Assembly (NCBI GenBank): GCA_019689955.1
Contig: JADGGM010000129.1
Span: 1-7,591, forward strand
Reading direction: 5' to 3'
DNA: 7,591 nt
From: Gemmatimonadaceae bacterium
Lineage (GTDB): Bacteria; Gemmatimonadota; Gemmatimonadetes; Gemmatimonadales; Gemmatimonadaceae
A model generated the notes under the pieces. It searched no databases and was not told the DNA's origin. It worked only from the letters and a program-made list of their open reading frames with translations. Below, piece after piece: positions 1-5,801 of this stretch; the stretch's first letter is position 1, and every line of letters starts with the position of its first letter. The position numbers and the translations under genes are program-made.

Positions 1-2
1 CG

Positions 3-56
3 GCCACCGTCCCGGTCCCGAACGCCGCGCCGGAGCGACCCGCGTCGATGTCGTGA
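3..56 (+). CDS. Possible C-terminal end of an upstream gene (partial)
   Basis: One + strand frame is open from the left edge and stops at TGA 54-56. It would encode about 17 residues ending in PERPASMS. The stop lies 34 bp before the next ATG, a normal within-operon distance, so a co-directional upstream gene is plausible. The stretch is too short for family assignment or coding statistics, and in DNA this GC-rich a short open frame can occur by chance. No function is proposed. If the frame is not real, bases 1-78 are upstream non-coding sequence in which I see no convincing promoter. Confidence 0.3.
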   Translation, partial: ATVPVPNAAPERPASMS

Positions 57-78
57 TGCGGGGCGCGCCGCGCGCGGC

Positions 79-85
79 AAGGAGG
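79..85 (+). promoter_or_regulatory. Strong Shine-Dalgarno for the plug-domain lipoprotein
   Basis: The sequence AAGGAGG sits 5 nt before ATG 91. It is a near-perfect anti-16S complement at good spacing and fixes the start of the first complete gene. The other genes in the window have weaker ribosome sites, and araD has none that I can see. Confidence 0.75.
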
Positions 86-90
86 CGACG

Positions 91-588
91 ATGTGGAGGC
101 CCGTGGCGGTCGCAGCGTGCTGGTGGGGGGTGGCCGTAGTATTGGCGTGCAGTCGGACACCAGCGTCCGGGCATCCGTCGCCGCGGGCCGCGCCGGCGGC
201 GGAGAGTACGCGCGCGGCGAGCAACACGACGGGGGCGGTCGACTCGCTCTCGGGCGAGGCGCTGCGAGCGCGCCACGCCGACGACATCGCCCAGATGCTG
301 CAAGGGCGGGTCGCGGGACTGCAGGTGATCCGGCTCCCGAACGGGAACCTCTCGCTGCGCATCCGCGGCGGCGATCCGGCGCTCAACAGCAACGCGGACG
401 TCGCCGCCGAGCCGCTCCTCGTCATTGATGGGATGCCGGTGGCCGAAGGGCGGCTCAGCGATGCGCTGGAGGGGCTGAACCCGAGCGAGATCGTGAGCAT
501 CCGCGTACTGAAGGATGTCAGCTCCACGTCGATCTACGGGATTCGTGGAGCCCACGGTGTGATTCTCATCGAACTGAAGCGTGACTGA
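91..588 (+). CDS. Lipoprotein consisting of a lone TonB-receptor plug domain (SusC/RagA-like)
   Basis: This 165-residue protein starts with a hydrophobic signal sequence ending VVLAC, with Cys20 as the likely lipidated residue (signal peptidase II type). A Pro/Ala/Ser-rich linker follows (about 21-50). Residues 52-163 then read as the plug domain of a SusC/RagA-type TonB-dependent transporter: IAQMLQGRVAGLQV (66-79), LRIRGG (89-94), PLLVIDGMPV (108-117) and a C-terminal block from NPSEI (130-134) through VLKD (139-142) and YGIRGAHGVILI (149-160). In SusC proteins that block leads directly into the 22-strand barrel. Here the stop comes 3 residues after ILIEL, so there is no barrel, and the next gene is an unrelated hydrolase. 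Stand-alone plug proteins are common in Gemmatimonadota and some Bacteroidota, and their role is not established. A barrel lost by truncation is possible, but the intact signal, linker and clean stop suggest a genuine small protein. It is the likely first gene of an operon with the downstream hydrolase (10-bp gap). Confidence 0.85.
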   Translation: MWRPVAVAACWWGVAVVLACSRTPASGHPSPRAAPAAESTRAASNTTGAVDSLSGEALRARHADDIAQMLQGRVAGLQVIRLPNGNLSLRIRGGDPALNSNADVAAEPLLVIDGMPVAEGRLSDALEGLNPSEIVSIRVLKDVSSTSIYGIRGAHGVILIELKRD

Positions 589-598
589 GAGAGAGGCC

Positions 599-3109
599 AT
601 GACGATCTCCCGCCGTACCGCGCTCAAGCTCGGCCTCGTGGCCGGCGCGGTGCCGCTGCTCGACGGCGTTCCGCTCGCGTCGGCGCAGGGCGCCGAGCCG
701 AGCCCCAAGCGCCCCGCCGCCAACCCGCGCATCCAGGCGCGCCCCATCCCGCTCCACCGCGTGCGCCTCACCGGCGGCCCGCTCGCGCACGCGCAGGAGC
801 TGGACAAGCGCTACCTGCTCGCGCTCGAGCCCGACCGGATGCTCGCGTACTTTCGTGAGCGCGCGGGGCTCCCGCGTAAGGCGGAGCCGTACGGCGGATG
901 GGATGGCGGGGGACGGAACCTCACCGGGCACATCGCCGGACACTATCTCTCCGCGGTGAGCCTCATGTGGGCGGCGACCGGCGATCGGCGCTTCAAGGAC
1001 CGCGCCGACTACATCGTCAGCGAGCTCGCGGTCGTGCAGCAGAAGAACGGCGACGGCTACCTCGTCGCGCTGGAGAACGGGCGCAGGGCGTTCGGCGAGC
1101 TCGCGCGCGGCGAGATCCGGTCCACGGCGTTCGACCTCAACGGCGAGTGGTCGCCGTGGTACACGCTGCACAAGCTGTTCGCCGGGCTGCGCGACGCGTA
1201 CCGCTGGACGGGGAACCGCACGGCGCTCGACGTGGAGACGCGCTTCGCCGCGTGGGCCGAAAGGGTCCTCGCCACGTTGGATGATGCGCAGATCCAGACG
1301 ATGCTCGGCACCGAGTTCGGCGGGATGAACGAGGTGCTCGTGGACCTCGCCACTGACACCGGGGACCCGCGATGGCTCGCGCTCTCGTACAAGTTCGAGC
1401 ACCATGCCATCGTCGATCCGCTCATGCGGCACCAGGACGACCTGGGAGGAACGCACGCGAACACGCAGATCCCCAAGCTCATCGGCTCCATGCGCCGGTT
1501 CATCGACACCGGGCGCCCGGCCGATCTGCTGGCGGCGAGCTACTTCTGGGACTGCGTGACCGAGCACCACAGCTTCGCCACCGGCGGGAGCGGCACCGAC
1601 GAATACTGGGGCCCGCCCGACGTGCTGGGGCGCCGCATCGACGGGCGCACCAACGAGAGCTGCCCCGTCTACAACATGCTCAAGCTGAGCCGCCTCCTCT
1701 TCGCCGTGTGGCCCGACGTGCACTACGCGGACTACCAGGAGCGCATGCTCTTCAACCACGCGCTCGGCTCGATCGACCCGGCGGACGGGCGCATGTGCTA
1801 CATGGTGCCGATCGGCCAGGGGGTCACGCACGAGTATCAGGACATGTTCCGCAGTTTCACCTGCTGCGTGGGCACCGGGATGGAGAACCACGCCCTCCAC
1901 GGCGACGGCGTGTTCTTCGAGAACGGCGACACGCTCTGGGTGAACCAGTACATCCCCTGCACGGCGGCGTGGGATGAGGCGGGGGTCGAGCTGAACCTGG
2001 CGACCGATTTCCCCGAGGGGGAGACGGCCACGCTCACGCTGCGCGCGAAATCGCCGCGCGCGTTCACGCTCGCCGTGCGCCGGCCGTACTGGGTCGTGGA
2101 CGGGTTCTCGGTGAAGGTGAACGGCGAGGACGTGACGCACGACGCAGCCGCGGCGCACGCGAGCGAAGCGCAGCCACGCCGGCGTGCCGGCGGCGCGCCG
2201 GGCGCGCCGGTGGGGTCGTACGTCGAGGTGAAGCGGACGTGGAAGAGCGGTGACGTGGTCGAGATCGTGCTCCCCAAGACGCTTCGCCTCGAGCCGACGC
2301 CGGACGATCCGCGCACGGCCGCGATCATGTGGGGACCGCTGGTGCTCGCGGGCGACCTCGGCCCCGAGCCGCCGCACGTGCGCGGCGCGGACGAGGACGA
2401 TCGCCCCACGCTCGGGCGTCCGATGGTGCCCGTGCTCGTCGCGGCCGATCGACCGGTGGACGAGTGGATCGAGCGCGTGCCGGGAACGCCGGCCCGCTTC
2501 CGCACGAAAGGCGTGGGGCGCGAGCCGCACGCGAACGGCGCGGCGCACGACGTGGAGCTCGTGCCGTTCTACCGGCTGCACGAGCGGACCTACGCGGCCT
2601 ACTGGACCCTCTTCACCCCCGCGGAGTGGGAGGCGAAGAAGGGCGAATACGCCCGCGAGGAGGAGCGACAGCGCGCGCTGGAGGCGGCGAGCGTGGCTTT
2701 CGTGCAGCCCGGCGACCCCGCCGCCGAGCAGGCGAACGGATATCGGAGCGGCGAGAACATCCATCCAGCGTTCATGCAGGGGCGCCGCGGGCGCGCGGGG
2801 CGGAGCTGGTTCTCGTACGATCTCGCCGTCGACCCCGCGCACGCGATGGCCATCGTCGTCACGTACTACAGCGCGGACCGACGCTCCTCTCCCGCCGACT
2901 TCACCATCCAGGTGGATGGCACCTCGGTCGGCGACCAGCACATCGATCGGACCGACCCCGGGCGCTTCTTCGACGTCACCTATCCCGTACCGCCCGCGCT
3001 GGTGCAGGGGAAGACGAAGGTGACCGTGCGGTTCGAGGCGAAGCCCGGGAGCCAGATCGCCGCGGTGTTCGGCGTGCGCATGGTGCGCGCCGACGCGATC
3101 CGAAGCTGA
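599..3109 (+). CDS. Tat-exported GH127-type beta-L-arabinofuranosidase (DUF1680 family)
   Basis: This 836-residue protein is predicted to release L-arabinose from beta-L-arabinofuranosides outside the cytoplasm. I chose ATG 599 because it places a twin-arginine motif (SRRTALK, residues 4-10) at the N-terminus, followed by a hydrophobic stretch and an ASA-Q cleavage site near 29/30. It also follows a GAGAGG stretch. A GTG at 581 is in frame and would overlap the preceding gene by 8 bp. Residues about 55-430 match the alpha/alpha-barrel catalytic domain. Glu353-x-Cys355 and Cys422-Cys423 correspond to the zinc-thiolate site of GH127/GH146 enzymes, where the first Cys of the Cys-Cys pair is the nucleophile; Glu335 (in DEYWG) is the likely acid/base. 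A beta-sandwich follows, then a region typical of DUF4986 (about 610-683) and a C-terminal DUF6805-like beta domain (about 684-832). Residues 514-540 are a low-complexity Ala/Arg/Gly insert. GH146 is the main alternative; the exact substrate cannot be read from sequence. Confidence 0.88.
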   Translation: MTISRRTALKLGLVAGAVPLLDGVPLASAQGAEPSPKRPAANPRIQARPIPLHRVRLTGGPLAHAQELDKRYLLALEPDRMLAYFRERAGLPRKAEPYGGWDGGGRNLTGHIAGHYLSAVSLMWAATGDRRFKDRADYIVSELAVVQQKNGDGYLVALENGRRAFGELARGEIRSTAFDLNGEWSPWYTLHKLFAGLRDAYRWTGNRTALDVETRFAAWAERVLATLDDAQIQTMLGTEFGGMNEVLVDLATDTGDPRWLALSYKFEHHAIVDPLMRHQDDLGGTHANTQIPKLIGSMRRFIDTGRPADLLAASYFWDCVTEHHSFATGGSGTDEYWGPPDVLGRRIDGRTNESCPVYNMLKLSRLLFAVWPDVHYADYQERMLFNHALGSIDPADGRMCYMVPIGQGVTHEYQDMFRSFTCCVGTGMENHALHGDGVFFENGDTLWVNQYIPCTAAWDEAGVELNLATDFPEGETATLTLRAKSPRAFTLAVRRPYWVVDGFSVKVNGEDVTHDAAAAHASEAQPRRRAGGAPGAPVGSYVEVKRTWKSGDVVEIVLPKTLRLEPTPDDPRTAAIMWGPLVLAGDLGPEPPHVRGADEDDRPTLGRPMVPVLVAADRPVDEWIERVPGTPARFRTKGVGREPHANGAAHDVELVPFYRLHERTYAAYWTLFTPAEWEAKKGEYAREEERQRALEAASVAFVQPGDPAAEQANGYRSGENIHPAFMQGRRGRAGRSWFSYDLAVDPAHAMAIVVTYYSADRRSSPADFTIQVDGTSVGDQHIDRTDPGRFFDVTYPVPPALVQGKTKVTVRFEAKPGSQIAAVFGVRMVRADAIRS

Positions 3110-4866
3110 TGCCCGTGGTACCGCGAGCGTCCGCCGGTGCGGCGCGCCCTCGGCCGTCGCATCGGGCGTGGATCGTGTGCTGCGCGGCGGGCGCGATCGC
3201 GCTGGCGCCCCGGCCCGCGCGGAGCCAGAGCGCCGGCGCTCCGGAGGGGGCGATCCCGCCCGGCGCCGCGGCGGTGGAGCAGCGCACGCCGGGAACGCGC
3301 GAACGCGCCGCGCTCACCGTCGCCTTCGACGGATTGGGCTACGGCTTCGAGGGGCCGCAGGGGTCGTTCATCGGGCGCAACCCCTCGGACAACAGCCTCG
3401 CCGTGGGGCCGGACCACATCGTGCAGATCGTGAACACGCGGCTCGCGATCTTCACGAAGCGCGGTGCGCGGTTCGACACCACGGGGAAGGTGCTCTACGG
3501 TCCCATCCCCACGAACACCGTGTTCAAGGGGTTCGGCGGCACGTGCGAGGCGCAGAACAACGGCGATGCCGTGGTGCGCTACGACCAGCTCGCCGGCCGG
3601 TGGCTCATCGTGATGCCGATCTTCCGCCGCGGCGCCGCGCGCCCCGATCAGCCGGAGCCGTGGCGCGCCGGCCACCGGGGCGCGTACGTGAGCCCGCCAG
3701 GCGTGCGCGGCCAGCCCGGTCCGGCGGCGCCGCTCTTCGTCCCTCCGCGCGTCGCGCCGCTCTCCCCCGACGAGCTCGCGCAGCGCTTCGCGGCGGAGTC
3801 GCACCGTCCGCGCCGGGCGCGCGAGCCCGAGGGGACGGGGCCGTACTCGATGTGCTACGCGGTGAGCGCGACGCCGGATCCCATGGGCTCGTGGTATCGC
3901 TACGAGTTTCTCCGCCCGCTCTTCCCCGACTACCCACGCCCCGCCGTGTGGCCCGACGGGTACTACGTGCCGGTGAGCAGCGGCGACACGGTGATCCAGA
4001 AGCAGGCGTGCGTCGTCGAGCGCGCGCGGATGCTCGCGGGGAAGCCGGCGCGCGAGCAGTGCATCGTGATCGACGGCGTGAACTTCCTCAACAACGCCGA
4101 TCTCGACGGCCGCGCGCTCCCTCCGCGCGGCGCGCCGAACATCATGCTCGCCGCCGGCGGTACGCAGCTCCACGGCGACGTCGTCGACGATGCGATCTTC
4201 GCGTGGCAGTTCCACGTGAACTGGGCGCACCCGGCAGAGACGCGGCTCGTCGGCCCGCAGCGGATCGCCGTCGCGCCGTATCGGTATCTCTGCGACGGGC
4301 AGCTCACCAACTGCGTCCCGCAGCCCGGCACCGATCGGCGGCTCGACGCGCAGGGGGACAAGCTCATGGCGCGCGTGGTGTATCGACGCGTGCGGGGGCG
4401 AGAGACGATCGTGGCGGTGCACTCGGTGGCCACGGCGGCGGGCGGTGGGGGCGTGCGCTGGTACGAGCTCACGGCGGGGAAGGACCGCGCGCTCGTGCTG
4501 CGCCAGCAGGGGACGTACGCGCCCGACTCGCTCTATCGCTGGATGGCGAGTCCGGCCATCGATGCCGCGGGGAACATCGGCATCGGGTACTCGTTCGGCG
4601 GGGCGGGGCACTTCGCCGGGCAGCGCTTCGCCGCCCGGCTGGCGAGCGATCCGCTCGGCGTGCTCACGCTGCGCGAGCGCGTGCTCGTGGACGGGGAGGG
4701 GGCGCAGGAGAGCACCATGCGGTGGGAGGACTATTCGCAGACTGCCATCGACCCCACGGACGACTGCACGATCTGGTACGTGGGGGATTATTACCGGCGG
4801 GGCGCGCCGACGTACTCGACGCGCATCGGCGCCTTCCGGCTCCCGGGGTGCCCCGCGGGGCGGTGA
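3109..4866 (+). CDS. Secreted, probably beta-propeller-like protein of unknown function
   Basis: This 585-residue protein has its ATG overlapping the hydrolase stop (TGATG), which suggests translational coupling. The N-terminus has basic residues, a hydrophobic core (AWIVCCAAGAIALAP) and a possible ARS-Q cleavage near residue 40, so it should be exported. The mature part repeats short beta-rich motifs of the kind found in sialidase/BNR-like propellers: SDNSLAVGPDHIVQIV, NGDAVVRYD followed by RWLIV, SPAIDAAGNIGIGYS, and WEDYSQTAIDPTDDCTIWY near the C-terminus. Several Cys (for example 146 and 249, plus pairs near CDGQLTNC and in the last motif) fit a periplasmic or extracellular protein with disulfides. 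Residues about 175-243 are a Pro/Arg/Ala-rich insertion unlike the rest. I recognise the general pattern from uncharacterised secreted proteins but no named enzyme and no catalytic motif. Context points to a role in sugar-polymer binding or processing, which is inference only. The frame is also open upstream to 2329 inside the hydrolase gene; that part is a GC-driven extension. Confidence 0.8.
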   Translation: MPVVPRASAGAARPRPSHRAWIVCCAAGAIALAPRPARSQSAGAPEGAIPPGAAAVEQRTPGTRERAALTVAFDGLGYGFEGPQGSFIGRNPSDNSLAVGPDHIVQIVNTRLAIFTKRGARFDTTGKVLYGPIPTNTVFKGFGGTCEAQNNGDAVVRYDQLAGRWLIVMPIFRRGAARPDQPEPWRAGHRGAYVSPPGVRGQPGPAAPLFVPPRVAPLSPDELAQRFAAESHRPRRAREPEGTGPYSMCYAVSATPDPMGSWYRYEFLRPLFPDYPRPAVWPDGYYVPVSSGDTVIQKQACVVERARMLAGKPAREQCIVIDGVNFLNNADLDGRALPPRGAPNIMLAAGGTQLHGDVVDDAIFAWQFHVNWAHPAETRLVGPQRIAVAPYRYLCDGQLTNCVPQPGTDRRLDAQGDKLMARVVYRRVRGRETIVAVHSVATAAGGGGVRWYELTAGKDRALVLRQQGTYAPDSLYRWMASPAIDAAGNIGIGYSFGGAGHFAGQRFAARLASDPLGVLTLRERVLVDGEGAQESTMRWEDYSQTAIDPTDDCTIWYVGDYYRRGAPTYSTRIGAFRLPGCPAGR

Positions 4867-4879
4867 GGGGCGCGTGCCC

Positions 4880-4908
4880 TTGACGCCTCCGGGGGCGCGG
4901 GCTACGAT
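4880..4908 (+). promoter_or_regulatory. Sigma-70-type promoter of araD
   Basis: The -35 element TTGACG (4880-4885) and -10 element TACGAT (4903-4908) are separated by exactly 17 bp. Each differs from consensus at one or two positions. The site lies in the 111-bp gap between the propeller-like gene and araD, and it is one of the few AT-containing stretches in the area. Transcription should start near 4914-4916, giving a leader of about 60 nt. This would give araD its own transcript, separate from the upstream genes. Confidence 0.7.
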
Positions 4909-4922
4909 TGCAAGCGCTTACA
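4909..4922 (+). promoter_or_regulatory. LacI/GalR-family operator over the araD start site
   Basis: TGCAAGCGCTTACA is a 14-bp inverted repeat with 6 of 7 pairs complementary, centred on AAGCGCTT. It has the central CG and flanking AA/TT typical of LacI/GalR-family sites (cre-like). It begins immediately after the -10 hexamer, so it covers the expected transcription start and bound protein should block initiation. No regulator gene is present in the window. The natural reading is a LacI-family repressor released by L-arabinose or a derivative, but the inducer is inferred. Confidence 0.72.
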
Positions 4923-4977
4923 TCGATAGCTGCCCCAGCCGCCTCACGCCTCTCCCTGTGCCTTGCGGCCTTCCACC

Positions 4978-5763
4978 ATGCTGACCTCGCTCCGCGACGA
5001 CGTCCTCCGGGCCAACCTCGAGCTGGCGCGGCGCGGGCTCGCCCTCTACACCTTCGGCAACGCCAGCGCCATCGCGCGCGACGAGGGGCTCGTCGTCATC
5101 AAGCCGAGCGGCGTCCCGTACGCCACCATGCGCGCCGAGGACCTCGTCGTCACCGATCTCGACGGGAACGTCGTCGAGGGCACGCTGCACCCATCGTCGG
5201 ACCTGCCGACGCACCTCGTGCTCTACCGCGCCTTCCCGGCCATCGGCGGGGTCGTGCACACGCACTCCCACTACGCCACCGTCTGGGCGCAGGCGGGGCG
5301 CGAGATCCCGTGCCTCGGCACCACGCACGCGGACTACTTTCACGGCCCGGTCCCCATCACCCTCCCCCTCGCGCCCGAGGAGATCGCCGCACGCTACGAG
5401 GAGAACACGGGGCACGCCATCGTGCGGCGGTTCCAGTCGCTCGACCCCATGCGGATGCCCGCCACGCTCGTCGCCGGGCACGCGAGCTTCTGCTGGGGGA
5501 AGACGGTCGGGGACGCGGTGGAGACCGCGTCGATCCTCGAGACGGTCGCCCGCATGGCGTACGACACCGCGCTCCTCCGGCCGGATCCGGCGCCGATCGC
5601 CCAGGCGCTCCTCGACAAGCACTACCTCCGCAAGCACGGCGCGGGGGCGTACTACGGGCAGACGACGCCGAACGGCGACGGGAGCACGGGGCGGCCGCGG
5701 GGCGGGGGCGAGCACGAGAGCGCGCCGCCGCCGAGCCGGGCGCCGGCGCCCCGCCCGCGCTGA
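4978..5763 (+). CDS. araD: L-ribulose-5-phosphate 4-epimerase
   Basis: This 261-residue class II aldolase-family enzyme converts L-ribulose-5-phosphate to D-xylulose-5-phosphate, the last step of the bacterial L-arabinose pathway. It aligns along its length with E. coli AraD (231 residues) from the first residues (MLTSLRDDVLRANL). The phosphate/substrate region contains GNAS (27-30) and KPSG with Lys42; SSD (73-75) follows. Zinc ligands are His94 and His96 in HTHSH and His168 in AGH. Asp119 in THADYF and Tyr226 in AYYGQ match the catalytic Asp120 and Tyr229 of E. coli. ATG 4978 is preferred to an in-frame TTG at 4963 because it matches the family N-terminus. No Shine-Dalgarno is visible before it. 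After the usual YYGQ end, about 33 extra Pro/Arg/Gly-rich residues follow (229-261). The paralogues UlaF and SgbE share the fold, but the neighbouring ribulokinase favours the arabinose role. Promoter and operator lie just upstream. Confidence 0.93.
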   Translation: MLTSLRDDVLRANLELARRGLALYTFGNASAIARDEGLVVIKPSGVPYATMRAEDLVVTDLDGNVVEGTLHPSSDLPTHLVLYRAFPAIGGVVHTHSHYATVWAQAGREIPCLGTTHADYFHGPVPITLPLAPEEIAARYEENTGHAIVRRFQSLDPMRMPATLVAGHASFCWGKTVGDAVETASILETVARMAYDTALLRPDPAPIAQALLDKHYLRKHGAGAYYGQTTPNGDGSTGRPRGGGEHESAPPPSRAPAPRPR

Positions 5764-5774
5764 CGCTACGCTGA

Positions 5775-5795
5775 CGCCGCGCCGGTCGCGCGGCG
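5775..5795. terminator. GC-rich hairpin between convergent araD and araB
   Basis: Bases 5775-5782 (CGCCGCGC) pair perfectly with 5788-5795 (GCGCGGCG) around a 5-nt loop. The hairpin lies in the 38-bp gap between the stop of araD and the stop of araB, the right place for a bidirectional transcription end. There is no T-run on either side, so it is not a classical intrinsic terminator. It may only stabilise 3' ends, or it may be chance in GC-rich DNA. Confidence 0.4.
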
Positions 5796-5801
5796 CGACG
5801 C

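Noticed and set aside
566..2941. A 791-codon open frame on the minus strand opposite the GH127-type gene
   Set aside because: Its translation is Arg/His/Val/Ala-rich with no recognisable motif. It mirrors codons of the real gene on the + strand, whose active-site motifs are clear. Long antisense frames are expected where stop codons are rare.
2329..3108. N-terminal extension of the propeller-like protein into the hydrolase gene
   Set aside because: The frame is open but Arg-rich and featureless. The ATG at 3109 gives a proper export signal and the usual stop/start overlap.
2980..4611. A 543-codon minus-strand open frame opposite the propeller-like gene
   Set aside because: It has the same shadow composition and no domain pattern, while the + strand product has a signal peptide and conserved-looking motifs.
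4844..4881. Possible intrinsic terminator after the propeller-like gene
   Set aside because: Small G/C stems exist (CCCCGCGGGG at 4851-4860; GGGC-GCGT-GCCC at 4868-4879 followed by only TT), but they are short, one overlaps the stop region and the other abuts the -35 box, and no T-run follows.
3168..4883. A second long + strand frame (571 codons) across the propeller-like gene
   Set aside because: It is Arg/Ala-rich low complexity and lacks a signal peptide or motif. The chosen frame has coherent beta motifs and a coupled start.
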